This document shows positions 55,801 to 63,108 of a DNA stretch of 64,000 nucleotides, piece by piece. Position numbers and translations under genes: made by a program. Under the pieces are notes generated by a model. That model was not told the origin of the DNA. It searched no databases and worked only from the letters and a program-made list of their open reading frames with translations. This DNA comes from an uncultured Planctomycetales bacterium (GTDB lineage Bacteria > Planctomycetota > Planctomycetia > Pirellulales > Thermoguttaceae), in contig CALARR010000430.1 in assembly GCA_937889015.1 (NCBI GenBank), positions 33,049 to 97,048 on the forward strand, given 5' to 3'. How positions within the stretch are numbered: the stretch's first letter is position 1; the number at the start of each line of letters is the position of its first letter.

Positions 55801-56948
55801 CCATGTGCTTCCTCAGCGGACCAACCAGTGAGCGTCTCGGCCATCCGGTTCAGTAGCTTCACCCGGCCTTCCGCGTCGGTGACGATCACGCCGTCGCCTA
55901 TGCTCCTCAGGGTGATGCCGTGTTGTTGTTCGCTCCGGCGCCGCTCCGTCTCCGCGTGGTACATTGCCCAATAGTGAACCTTCGCGTTGCGATGCCACAC
56001 TACCAGGACGACGGCCACTGGCGCCGCTGCAGCAGCCAGGGTCACCGCTAGGATGAGGAAGGACTGAAATCGCCAGGCGGTGAAGACCTCGGCCGCATCC
56101 ACCTTGGCGACCAGGAACCAGGGAGAATCCGGAATAGCGATTATGGCCGAGAGCACCTCGACCCCACGATAGTCTCGCCCCTTGACGACGCCGTCTCGAC
56201 CTAGCGCTGCCATAACCGAGGGCGCATCCTCCCGGTCCAAGGGTATACGCAACTTGAGTGCGGTATCTGGCTGGTGGCGCAGGTCGTTCAGCAGCAGTGC
56301 CACACCTTCATCCCGCCGGATAAGCTGCGTTTCGGCAGTGAGACTAGGAATGGGCCAGTAATCGACCAACGGGTAGAGAGACTTGCGGGCCTCGCACTGG
56401 AAGATGACCGCGCCAATCGCCTTGGACGATTCGCCATCCTGGATGAATAGCGGGGCAACTACTTCCATGTAAGGCCCGAGGTCGCCCCGGCCGGGGTGCA
56501 GCTTGGAAATCGCGGGCTTACGGTCGCGCAGTGCAGCGGCCAGGAAGGGGCCCTCTTCCTCGGGAGGCGGCCCAGGCCGTCCGCTCAAGCTCAAACGCAT
56601 CCTGCCTTCCGCATCCAATAGGAGAATGTCGTAGTATCCTCTATGCTGCTTGAGTGGCCGGAGCGCAGCGAAAATCCTATCGGCATTCTCATCATTGGGG
56701 TTTGCCGTCCACAGTGATACGCCTTCTCGGAAAAAGGGCGATTCCACAAGCATGGAAGCATCCGCCAGGCGATTGGTTCGCCACTCGGCGAGCTGGCTCG
56801 ACTTCAACTGGACGATGGCCTGAAGCTGCTTTTCCGCGTCTTGGCGCATGCGTCGTTCCTGGGCACGATAGAACCAGGCGCCGCCAGCCAACGGCGAAAG
56901 TACCGCGACGGCCAAGGCTACCGACAACCGAAGTGAGGACGAATTCAT
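52872..56948 (-). CDS. Multi-PAS membrane sensor histidine kinase
   Basis: 1358 residues from ATG 56948. Two transmembrane helices (about 8-26 and 300-325) flank an extracytoplasmic Cache-like sensor. Six PAS/PAC units follow, starting near GITLRSIGDGVIVTD, NFRNIYENSPFGIALFD, YHILFQAAPEGILVVDP, RYRTLVTASSEVIYRM, ECLPFCFFAVDKNG and TMQCMAEGICVWHE. Then come a HisKA domain with the phosphorylated His in ARVAHEINNPLAG (about residue 1140) and an HATPase (NLVTNAIEA, DHGVGI, GGLGVGLCVV). It senses an external ligand plus internal cues and passes phosphate to the regulator at 52128-52856. Confidence 0.95.
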   Translation of the reverse strand: MNSSSLRLSVALAVAVLSPLAGGAWFYRAQERRMRQDAEKQLQAIVQLKSSQLAEWRTNRLADASMLVESPFFREGVSLWTANPNDENADRIFAALRPLKQHRGYYDILLLDAEGRMRLSLSGRPGPPPEEEGPFLAAALRDRKPAISKLHPGRGDLGPYMEVVAPLFIQDGESSKAIGAVIFQCEARKSLYPLVDYWPIPSLTAETQLIRRDEGVALLLNDLRHQPDTALKLRIPLDREDAPSVMAALGRDGVVKGRDYRGVEVLSAIIAIPDSPWFLVAKVDAAEVFTAWRFQSFLILAVTLAAAAAPVAVVLVVWHRNAKVHYWAMYHAETERRRSEQQHGITLRSIGDGVIVTDAEGRVKLLNRMAETLTGWSAEEAHGKPLEDVFRIVNEDSRQPVDNPVHRVMREVAVVGLANHTLLLARDGTERPISDSGAPIRDERGEVTGAVLVFHDQSTERAFERSLRQSEANFRNIYENSPFGIALFDHAGFLIDANRSCLDIFGLRDISVVKGFHMFGGISLSDEHKKMLLRGENVRQEIPLDFDKVKATNLYETTRSGIRHLDMLITCLGHEASERAVAFLVHVRDITDRNRAEAALQESEQKYHILFQAAPEGILVVDPVTRGISYVNPAICNLFGYSKDELIQMHVTHIHPPEETHLVLKDFEQLASEEWLGRDVVCRRKDGSTFIAHISATQIFMDGRAQCMGFLSDITDRKQAQDALERLNVDLEHRVRERTSQLAESERRYRTLVTASSEVIYRMNPDWSEMLRLRGRNFLPDTESPNNTWLQQYIFPEDQPRVMAAINQAVQSRGVFTLEHRVQRVDGSVGWVFARAIPLLDANGNIEEWFGAASDITERKRVESERDYAAAMLQAAIECLPFCFFAVDKNGRYMLQNEASRRDYGDAIGRTLDEVCPNQEDLSCWLDNNRRALAGERVEKEATYNIRGQARDFYVVVAPVQDAKQSYGILGINVDITDRKIAEKAMRAESDLMRTTMQCMAEGICVWHEVPEYPHNRFTVWNNRMKQITGYSMDEINRQGWGLFMSAETDQSKTLSVCATRMLRGDSMRDEELELIRADGGCCYVQASGSVIWDCDGARHAILMIHDVTDKKLTEESLRESEQRQVEAEKMAATGRMAARVAHEINNPLAGIQNAFQLIRDAVPKNHPDYDMVERIDREIDRIASIVKQMYTLYSPRAERVDDIRVANTVRDVLAMLEPLRREHGVQFDARDVLPGLVVRMPEGGLQQTLYNLVTNAIEASAPGGVVAIAAQLSGEDSVELTIRDHGVGITAELSTKIFEPFFSAKADNSVHGGLGVGLCVVKGIVESVGGRIEFDSTPGQGTVFHVYLPRGLESRDK

Positions 56949-57233
56949 TGTGTATGTGTCTCCGTCAGTAGGCAGCAGCACCGTGCGACCATTTTCGGCT
57001 TGCAATCCTCGCAGTTTCTCGATGTGTCGGCAAAGGTATCGCCAAACAACGGCACACTCCATCGCCCTGCCATCTCTTAGTAGAGATACCTCGGTATGGG
57101 CTCATTCTAGCTGCTCCAATGTTCCGTCGCACAGGTACCGGGTCGCGAGGGCACGCCGCAGTGGCCCGGCCGCGATCCTCGGAGTCTTCTCGGGCGAGCT
57201 TGCGTCAGTCACCTACTCGGCGAGGGAGTGATG

Positions 57234-57330
57234 ATGCTACCGGAAGGTATCCGCGTTTTGGTAGTCGACAATTCAACGGTGATCTGTTCGATGATTGCCG
57301 AAGTCAAGGCTGCGATTTGGGAGGGCTTGC
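57234..57330 (+). pseudogene. Possible cheB receiver remnant
   Basis: After GAGGGAG, ATG 57234 opens MLPEGIRVLVVDNSTVICSMIAE, which matches the first strand and helix of CheB/CheY receivers (I-R-V-L-V-V-D-D-S), with Asn for the second Asp. From about residue 26 the frame loses all receiver similarity and runs through Pro/Arg-rich sequence into leader RNA copy D. Since cheR, mcp and cheW lie 2.7-6.4 kb downstream, a decayed cheB is plausible but unproven. Confidence 0.35.
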
Positions 57331-57583
57331 CGCGGGAGATCCGCTCGGCAACGGGCGTCGACGCGCGGCGATTCGGCCCTCGCCCGCCCATACCGCCAAT
57401 CGCGGCGGTCCAACAGATGCCACCGAACTCCACCGGGCACCAGGCTTGGCAGCCCGATTCGCTTAGGGAACAATCGACCGCTGCTGGCGGACGAGCTAAG
57501 CCCAACAGTCACCGCGAACCATCCAAGCGGAACCCACAGCAACAGGCTCAAGCGACAGGATGTTTTCTCCGATTGGTACAAAA

Positions 57584-57732
57584 TGTGCGGGCCTATACAT
57601 TGGTAGCAGACGAGCCCGCAAACCGGCTCTCCAGCAGCCGGCCTTAGCGAGCAGGACATGCGGCCTGCTAGTTGAAGGCACACCCGAAGTCGCCTATGTC
57701 GAGTAAAGGGCACTTCGGGTGTGCCTTTTTTG
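57584..57732 (+). ncRNA. Structured leader RNA motif, copy D (candidate riboswitch/attenuator)
   Basis: Elements in order: TGCGGGC (57586-57592)/GCCCGCA (57614-57620), a hairpin CCGGCT/AGCCGG (57623-57641), GCCTTAG (57641-57647), a hairpin AGCAGG/CCTGCT (57650-57669), GTTGAAGGC (57671-57679) and a terminator with a 16-bp stem from AAGGCACACCCGAAGT to 57727, then T6. AAGGC is shared between the GCCTT pairing and the terminator. The stem sequences differ from copies A-C while the layout is kept. The next gene starts 32 bases after the T-tract. Confidence 0.65.
57675..57732 (+). terminator. Intrinsic terminator within leader RNA copy D
   Basis: A 16-bp perfect stem (57675-57690 with 57712-57727), a 21-base loop and a TTTTTT tract. 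It precedes, rather than follows, an intact gene, so it is likely regulatory. Confidence 0.85.
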
Positions 57733-57763
57733 TTGACCTCAACTACCGGAATGACGGAGAGCA

Positions 57764-58843
57764 GTGACTCGCGGGACACTCTCCTCGTGCCAGCCAAGAC
57801 CGAGGTGGTTCCTCGCCCCTGCCTTGCGCGGGCAAGTGTCCGATTGCAGTAATCAGGCAGTCAGTCGCCCCAAACCTTTCAAGGTCCTGGTCATGGGCAA
57901 TGTAGGCGCTAGACAGTTACGAGAAAATGCATATCGTCTGGAAGACTTTGGCTGTGCTCCAATAGAATCGGAACCTGGCTGCTTCCGAATGCTGCCAGGA
58001 CGCCCGCGTCCCAGACTTCCTAAGGGGGATGACCACGCCGAAGCCAATCTAGGCTACGCGACCCGCAACGTGGCACGACGGCGTGCGGAACAGCCAAAGC
58101 CGCTTGACTGGAGGTTCGATCCAAGCACGCCAACCTGCGACTTTTTTGAGGGGCACAACCTGGATAACGTCCTGGACTTTCAAGACGCTGTGGCCAACTT
58201 CATCTTCGCGATGGAACGCGGCGAGTTCCTCGCTTGGGAAGCTGTAGTCACACAAGAGCAAGGTTTACCGCTCACTCAACAGCAGCGAGCAGCCCTGGAG
58301 CACTTGATCAATCTTAGTGACTGCCACGACAATAGCCGAGTTCGCTACATCAACGGCATGCCACGGACCGACGAACCGTGGTACGCGATTCTGAACAAAA
58401 TGGTCCCACGGTTGCTCGTCGAGCCATTCCGGACATTCGAGGTCCACCCGAGAGAGCACTTCGAGGCATGGCGACACCTCTCTACCTGCCTGGCCGAGTG
58501 TGCTGGCGGCTTGTCATTTCCCGTGGGCGCGACATCCCCTCTTGAGGTCATACCCCTCCGACTGCGCCATAAACTTTGGCTACAGGATTGCTTCGAGTTT
58601 CTTTCCGGTCTAGGCCATGAAAGCGATCTGACGCTGCAGACGGAATCAGAACACTACCGTATCGATGACTTCGTCGAAGGCCTTCGGGAGCATAGTGACA
58701 CCATCCGCTACTTTGATTTGACTATTGAGTCGTTGCTCGCGCGCCTAATTCTGCCCCTGACCGACAGGTCCCTTTTCATCCAGGCGATGCAGCAGAGGTT
58801 GGGCATGACATTGCCCAGAGAGCGTCTTGCTGATTACCTGTAG
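57764..58843 (+). CDS. Hypothetical protein controlled by leader RNA copy D
   Basis: 359 residues from GTG 57764, which has GGAGAG 2 bases upstream. An internal ATG at 57893 (MGNVGARQLRENAYRL) is an alternative, since the first 43 residues are Pro/Arg-rich and less protein-like. The C-terminal 200 residues are well structured (DFQDAVANFIFAMERGEFLAWEAVV, YAILNKMVPRLLVEPFRTFEVHPREHFEAWRHLSTCLAECAGG), mostly helical with several Trp and His. I recognise no family. Its leader motif is shared with the chemosensory operon and the coiled-coil/response-regulator pair, which points to signalling (inference). Confidence 0.6.
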   Translation: MTRGTLSSCQPRPRWFLAPALRGQVSDCSNQAVSRPKPFKVLVMGNVGARQLRENAYRLEDFGCAPIESEPGCFRMLPGRPRPRLPKGDDHAEANLGYATRNVARRRAEQPKPLDWRFDPSTPTCDFFEGHNLDNVLDFQDAVANFIFAMERGEFLAWEAVVTQEQGLPLTQQQRAALEHLINLSDCHDNSRVRYINGMPRTDEPWYAILNKMVPRLLVEPFRTFEVHPREHFEAWRHLSTCLAECAGGLSFPVGATSPLEVIPLRLRHKLWLQDCFEFLSGLGHESDLTLQTESEHYRIDDFVEGLREHSDTIRYFDLTIESLLARLILPLTDRSLFIQAMQQRLGMTLPRERLADYL

Positions 58844-58882
58844 CAATGCCATGTTTCGGGCTGTCACGAGAGGATTTTCTTC

Positions 58883-58990
58883 ATGAATCAGTCTGAACTC
58901 TGCCAGGCCGTGGCTCGTGCTACGGGGGGCCTCTCGGGGTGATCATCTGCCGAGGCTTCGTTCAACTGACGGCAACCCCTTTCGAACGTG
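58883..58990 (+). pseudogene. Frameshifted remnant of a small planctomycete protein
   Basis: ATG 58883, after GAGAGGA, encodes MNQSELCQAVARATGGLSG and stops at 58942. In a shifted frame the sequence continues VIICRGFVQLTATPFEREP. The pattern M-x-Q-S-E-L...V-A-R-A-T-G...R-G-F...P-x-x-x-x-E-P resembles a short protein family I associate with planctomycetes (from memory, unchecked). A single-base shift has split it. Confidence 0.3.
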
Positions 58991-59427
58991 AGCCGTGTCG
59001 ATCGGCGCGTAGTCGACGCCAGACATGCAGGCTCTGCCTGTCGTTGGGTGTCAAAATGGAGAATCGACAATCACTGATACGGCACCCTGAACGATTATGA
59101 TATGCGGCCGTCCGGAACGCCCCCCCCTTGAAAGCGGCACCATCACGCATGCGGGACTTCCGCGGGGCGCTCGCGCTGATAGACGGGCCTCGGCACTATC
59201 CTCTTTCCCCAATGCGGAGCGTCAGCGCAAGTGTCCCGAGGCGCATGGCTTCGTCCACGGTTGCTGGGTGTCCGCCGCCGTACGTCTGCCTGCTTGAGAG
59301 AATTCCGTGGCAATTACGCGGACTTCCTCCCAAAGCCGCTGGTTCTTCCGCCGGAGCGGCTTGTAGCGGAATCTGGGAAGACCGGAGCGAGTCTTCCGAA
59401 CGCGCAAGAAAATCTTGGCAAGTCTGC

Positions 59428-59455
59428 TGGACGCACAACAACGGTGGGCTATGTT
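59428..59455 (+). promoter_or_regulatory. Candidate promoter of the tandem leader/che operon
   Basis: TGGACG (59428-59433), a 16-base spacer and TATGTT (59450-59455) place a transcription start close to 59462-59465, exactly where leader RNA copy A begins. Copy C has a -10-like TAGAAT at the same distance. The -35 match is weak. Confidence 0.35.
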
Positions 59456-59464
59456 TGCGTACAT

Positions 59465-59618
59465 GAGTTCCGTCGCGCCGCATCGGCGCGAGAGGAACAG
59501 GCCCGCACAAGCAATAGCGGGCCGCCTTGGTTGGCAGGACTTAGGGCCTGCCGGTTGAAGGCACCAACGAGGTCGCGCTCTTCCGAACGAAGAAGCGGCT
59601 TGGTTGGTGCCTTTTTTC
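59465..59618 (+). ncRNA. Structured leader RNA motif, tandem copy A (candidate riboswitch/attenuator)
   Basis: GTTCC (59467-59471)/GGAAC (59494-59498) encloses a CGCGCC/GGCGCG hairpin. Then come GGCCCGC/GCGGGCC (59500-59523), GCCTT (59524-59528), a hairpin GGCAGG/CCTGCC (59533-59552), GGTTGAAGGC (59553-59562) and a terminator AAGGCACCAA/TTGGTGCCTT ending at 59613 with T6. AAGGC can pair with GCCTT or with the terminator arm, but not both. A second copy follows 32 bases later. Confidence 0.7.
59558..59618 (+). terminator. Intrinsic terminator within leader RNA copy A
   Basis: A 10-bp outer stem AAGGCACCAA (59558-59567) with TTGGTGCCTT (59604-59613), an internal hairpin CTCTTCC-GAACGAAGAAG and a T-tract to 59617. 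No gene ends just upstream. Confidence 0.8.
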
Positions 59619-59650
59619 GTTGTTTCGACAGACTCCGCGATTGCATGAAC

Positions 59651-59808
59651 GAGTTCCTTCGTACCGCACTGGCGCGAGAGGAACGGACCCGCACGAAGAA
59701 CTGCGGGTCGCCTTAGTTGGCAGGACAAGGGCCTGCCGGTTGAAGGCACCAACAAAGCCGCGCTCTTCCGAGCGAAGAAGTGGCTTGGTTGGTGCCTTTC
59801 TTTTTTTT
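59651..59808 (+). ncRNA. Structured leader RNA motif, tandem copy B (candidate riboswitch/attenuator)
   Basis: Same order as copy A: GTTCC (59653-59657)/GGAAC (59680-59684), GACCCGCA/TGCGGGTC (59686-59709), GCCTTAG (59710-59716), GGCAGG/CCTGCC (59719-59737), GTTGAAGGC (59739-59747) and a terminator AAGGCACCAA/TTGGTGCCTT (59743-59798), then TC and eight T. The second hairpin differs from copy A at paired positions (GGCCCGC/GCGGGCC against GACCCGCA/TGCGGGTC), so base pairing is kept by compensatory changes. cheR starts 144 bases later. Confidence 0.7.
59743..59808 (+). terminator. Intrinsic terminator within leader RNA copy B
   Basis: AAGGCACCAA (59743-59752) pairs with TTGGTGCCTT (59789-59798), followed by a T-rich run to 59808. 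It stands in front of the chemosensory operon. Confidence 0.8.
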
Positions 59809-59951
59809 GCCCAGATTGACTCCGTACGCAAACACGCCAAACCAATCCCACCAACGCGGCCCCAAACGCAGCAGACCACAGACGCAGCCACACGAGGCGC
59901 AGTAATCGCCGGTTCTCCTTAGTTCAGGTTCTGCCAGGAAACACCCCGAAC

Positions 59952-60671
59952 ATGGCCTTCACTTTCTTCTTTCGCGACGCGCAGACGCTAGAGTTGGCGA
60001 TCGACGACGCCTTGCCCGCGATGCGCGGCCGTGCCTTCATTCATGTGTGGGACGCTGGATGCGCCCACGGGCCGGAACCCTACACCCTGGCCATCCTGCT
60101 GCGAGAGCGGATGGCCGACTGCGTCTTCAACAACCTCCAGATCCATGCCACCGACATTGATTCGAGCTTCGCCCCGACCGTTACGGGGGGCGTGTTTGGT
60201 GAGCAGGAGGTCAGGCGAGTGCCGCCTCAGATTCTCAAGAGGTACTTTCGCCCAACCGCCAACCCCGGCTTCGTCGAGGTCGTGCCCGAACTGCGCGCAA
60301 GGGTGACTTTCTCGCACCACGACATGCTCTCACTGCGGCCTATTCGTGAGGGTTTGAGCCTGATTGTCTGTAAGAACGTGCTTTTGCATTTCGAGGAAGC
60401 GCAGCGCATTGAGGTGCTGCGGATGTTCCACAGGGCTCTTCAGCCCGACGGCATCGTAGTGATGGAACACACGCAGAAGTTGCCTGATGTGCTGGCATCT
60501 TCCTTCCAGCAAATCGCTCCCTACGCCCAGGTCTACCGGAGGGTGGAACCGGCGTTTGTGGAGCATCAGGTTGAGAAAGACCTCCCTGACCGCCACGGCA
60601 TTCGGCGTGTGGAGGTCATCAGAGACGAATCGAAGTGTCACTGTCTCGATTCTCGACTTGTTCGCCAGTAA
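59952..60671 (+). CDS. cheR: CheR-type methyltransferase (catalytic domain only)
   Basis: Methylates glutamates of chemoreceptors with S-adenosylmethionine. In 239 residues it shows TFFFRDAQ (CheR T-x-F-F-R-D), the SAM-binding loop VWDAGCAHGPEPYTLAILL, the acidic IHATDIDSSFAP and IVCKNVLLHFEEAQ (family C-R-N-V-L-I-Y-F). The N-terminal helical receptor-binding domain found in most CheR proteins is missing. AGGAAA lies about 11 bases upstream of ATG 59952. It is the first gene of the cheR-mcp-small-cheW operon behind the tandem leader RNAs. Confidence 0.88.
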   Translation: MAFTFFFRDAQTLELAIDDALPAMRGRAFIHVWDAGCAHGPEPYTLAILLRERMADCVFNNLQIHATDIDSSFAPTVTGGVFGEQEVRRVPPQILKRYFRPTANPGFVEVVPELRARVTFSHHDMLSLRPIREGLSLIVCKNVLLHFEEAQRIEVLRMFHRALQPDGIVVMEHTQKLPDVLASSFQQIAPYAQVYRRVEPAFVEHQVEKDLPDRHGIRRVEVIRDESKCHCLDSRLVRQ

Positions 60672-60715
60672 CGCTAGCGAAAACTTCCGTTTCACACACA
60701 AAAGGAGAGCGATCG

Positions 60716-62704
60716 ATGAGTTGGCTGAACAACATGAACACCGGTAAGAAAATCCTACTGTTGGCAGGTATCATGACGGCAGCTATCGCCGTCGTGGGGT
60801 ACCTAGGTATCCGCTCCGTGAACACGTTGAGCATCTCGGCGGCCTCCCTTTACAACGAGGGAACATTGGGAATCTCCCATCTGAAAGAGGCCAATATCAA
60901 CTTGATCTACCTGGGACGCGAAATACGTCATATGATCCTGGAGACCGGCCAGGCAGAGTTGCAGGCTAGCGACCGCAACATCGACGTCTTTGCCAAGCAG
61001 CTCCGCGAGCGATTGGCAAAGTGCAAAGAGGCCAAGGCGAGTGACGCGAAACTGATCGCAGACATGGAGTCCCTGGAAAAGGATCTCGACCAATACCTCG
61101 CAGGCATCAAGGAGGTCGGGAAACTGGCCCTGGCAAACCAGAACAAGGAGGCGTTTGAGCTCATGAAGACCAAGGTAGTGGCGGCTGGGAAGAAAGCCGA
61201 CGACGCCATGACCGCTGTCGCGGAAGCCTGCGAGAGAGCAGGCCAGAAAGCGAGCGAGGATGCTGCTCAAACGGCTTCCAGCACTCGCAATGCACTGATC
61301 GGCATCAGCGTGGCAGTCGCTCTGGCGGGCCTGGCGTTTGGCTGGTTCATCGGGCGGTTGATCAGCAAGGTACTCACCGCGTTGATCGGCGACTCCAAGC
61401 GGCTCACTGAGGCGATCGTCGAGGGCAAGCTCCAGACACGAGGAAACCCGGAATTGGTTCCTCTTGAGTTCCGGCCGATTATCGAGGGAACCAACAAACT
61501 GATCGACGCTTTCGTCGCCCCAATCAACTTGACTGCCGAGTACGTGGACCGGATTTCGAAAGGCGACATTCCGCCGAAGATCACCGACATCTACCATGGG
61601 GATTTCAACGAGATCAAGAACAACCTCAATCAGAGCATCGAGGCTCTCACCGCGTTGACTCATACGGGCGACATCGGTCAGGCACTCGATCGCATGGGAA
61701 GAAAGGACTTTTCGCAGGCCGTGGAGACGGAGTTCCCAGGCGTATACGGTGAGCTACGCGACAACGTGAACTTGGTGGTCCAAGCACTCCGCGCCGCCAT
61801 CGAGCAAATCAATGAGAGCGCGGCGCAGTTTGCTGAGGGCTCGCGAGTTATCGCCGAGAGCTCGCAGACGCTTGCGGCGGGCTCGCAGGAACAAAGCTCC
61901 AGCGTGCAGCAGGTCACTGCATCGATCGAGGAACTCAGCCGCTCGGTTCAGGAAGTGAAAGACAACGCTCATGAGGCCGAGAGGGTCTCCAAGGAAACCA
62001 CCATGTTGGCCGAGCAAGGCGGGCAGGCCGTGCGTAAGTCGGCGGAAGCGATGGAGCAGATCAAGACCAGCTCCGACCAGATTGCCGAAATCATCCAGGT
62101 GATCTCCGAGATTGCCAGTCAAACCAACCTACTGGCCCTGAATGCGGCGATCGAGGCGGCCAGAGCCGGTGAGCACGGCATGGGCTTTGCAGTAGTCGCC
62201 GACGAGGTTCGCAAGCTAGCCGAGCGATCTAACCAAGCGGCCGGCGAGATCACCAAGCTGATCAAGGAATCCGGAGGCCGGGTCCTGGAAGGGGCCAAGC
62301 TAAGCCAGGAGACCGAGGACGCGCTGAAGAAGATCGTGACGGGCGTGCAGGCCACAGCCGGCAAAATCGGCGAGATCGCCGCAGCCACGGCGCAGCAGGC
62401 CAGCAGCACCGAGGAGGTCTCCAACGCGGTCCAGGGTATCTCTCAGGTGACCGAGCAGACGGCTGCCGGCAGCGAAGAAATGGCATCCTCCAGCGAGGAG
62501 TTGGGCGCCCAGGCCCAAGCCCTGCGCCACTTGGTAGACAAGTTCAACACCGGCAACGGCCAGACAGGCTCGGCCAAGACGGCGAAAGCCGAGATGCCTC
62601 ACGCGACGTCGGCAGCTTCCACGGCCCCGGTTACCCAGTCAATGGCCTACAAGGGCAACGCCCTTTCGAGCCAAGACCGGACGGCAAAGGCCGTCGCCGT
62701 CTAA
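60716..62704 (+). CDS. Methyl-accepting chemotaxis protein
   Basis: 662 residues from ATG 60716 (AGGAGA upstream). Transmembrane helix 1 is at about 11-30; a four-helix-bundle (4HB_MCP) sensor spans 35-190; transmembrane helix 2 is at about 195-220 (ALIGISVAVALAGLAFGWFIG). A HAMP-like linker and a second helical segment follow. The signalling domain has the universal hairpin tip IASQTNLLALNAAIEAARAGEHGMGFAVVADEVRKLAERS. Gln/Glu-rich methylation helices with ESSQTLAAGSQEQSSS surround it. No C-terminal CheR-tether pentapeptide is seen. It is the receptor of this operon. Confidence 0.96.
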   Translation: MSWLNNMNTGKKILLLAGIMTAAIAVVGYLGIRSVNTLSISAASLYNEGTLGISHLKEANINLIYLGREIRHMILETGQAELQASDRNIDVFAKQLRERLAKCKEAKASDAKLIADMESLEKDLDQYLAGIKEVGKLALANQNKEAFELMKTKVVAAGKKADDAMTAVAEACERAGQKASEDAAQTASSTRNALIGISVAVALAGLAFGWFIGRLISKVLTALIGDSKRLTEAIVEGKLQTRGNPELVPLEFRPIIEGTNKLIDAFVAPINLTAEYVDRISKGDIPPKITDIYHGDFNEIKNNLNQSIEALTALTHTGDIGQALDRMGRKDFSQAVETEFPGVYGELRDNVNLVVQALRAAIEQINESAAQFAEGSRVIAESSQTLAAGSQEQSSSVQQVTASIEELSRSVQEVKDNAHEAERVSKETTMLAEQGGQAVRKSAEAMEQIKTSSDQIAEIIQVISEIASQTNLLALNAAIEAARAGEHGMGFAVVADEVRKLAERSNQAAGEITKLIKESGGRVLEGAKLSQETEDALKKIVTGVQATAGKIGEIAAATAQQASSTEEVSNAVQGISQVTEQTAAGSEEMASSSEELGAQAQALRHLVDKFNTGNGQTGSAKTAKAEMPHATSAASTAPVTQSMAYKGNALSSQDRTAKAVAV

Positions 62705-62716
62705 GGCTCCACGGAA

Positions 62717-62757
62717 GGCAAGGGCGACCCCGGCTCGCCGCCGGGGTCGCCCTTGCC
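62717..62757 (+). terminator. Strong hairpin after the mcp gene
   Basis: An 18-bp perfect stem (62717-62734 with 62740-62757) and a 5-base loop, starting 13 bases after the stop codon. It lacks a T-tract, so it may slow RNA decay or reduce read-through into the two following genes rather than fully terminate. Confidence 0.7.
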
Positions 62758-62787
62758 AATACTCGCGTCTTGTACAAGGAGACAGCT

Positions 62788-63066
62788 ATGCCCAAAACAC
62801 GAAAACGGATGACCAGCGAGGAATTCTATCGACAGTTGAACGAGCTTCGCGCGAAGATCAACTCGGTTCCCGAAGAACATCGCGCGGTGCTCAGGGCTGG
62901 GGCCAATAAGGCTCAGGAACAACATGAACACATGCGGCGTACCTCTGCCTGGATCGACAACATGGTCGCCGATCTAGGCCTGCTCGTGGAGCACACCAAG
63001 TTTCACTTGGCCGCCTGTCGACGTGAGCTTCGCGAGCTAGACCCTGCGGGCAGGTTCCAACTCTAG
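62788..63066 (+). CDS. Small helical protein of the chemosensory operon
   Basis: 92 residues from ATG 62788, preceded by AAGGAG. The sequence is strongly helical and charged (SEEFYRQLNELRAKINSVPEEHRAVLRAGANKAQEQHEHM...WIDNMVADLGLLVEHTKFHL), with no known domain. Its place between mcp and cheW suggests an accessory function with the receptor complex (inference). The first frame codon at 62770 (TTG) lacks a ribosome binding site. Confidence 0.7.
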   Translation: MPKTRKRMTSEEFYRQLNELRAKINSVPEEHRAVLRAGANKAQEQHEHMRRTSAWIDNMVADLGLLVEHTKFHLAACRRELRELDPAGRFQL

Positions 63067-63108
63067 GCCACCCAGAACATGTCATCTCACAGTATTCGGA
63101 GTGAGTCT

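Larger units (their letters stand above)
58844..59464. other. Gene-free region before the tandem leader RNAs
   Basis: About 620 bases. Apart from the small remnant at 58883-58990 and a promoter-like pair near 59428-59455, no supported gene is seen; the ORFs crossing it lack protein character. Confidence 0.4.

Noticed and set aside
57234..57647. Full 137-residue ORF as a functional gene
   Set aside because: Only the first ~25 residues resemble a receiver; the rest is Pro/Arg/Gln-rich and runs into structured leader RNA copy D.
59465..59808. Tandem structured repeats as integron attC sites or a CRISPR array
   Set aside because: There are no attC core sites of the GTTRRRY/RYYYAAC type in the right places and no short cassettes between copies. 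The repeats are long, only two, structured and end in T-tracts, which fits terminators and not CRISPR.
59465..59808. Leader motif as a GEMM (c-di-GMP-I), T-box or cobalamin riboswitch
   Set aside because: The conserved cores of these classes, as I know them (GEMM GNRA-tetraloop/receptor region, T-box AGGGTGGNACCGCG, cobalamin GCCACTG box), are not found in any copy.
59222..59893. 223-residue minus-strand ORF across the tandem leader RNAs
   Set aside because: Its internal repeats simply reflect the duplicated RNA; the peptide is Arg/Ser/Pro-rich and not protein-like.
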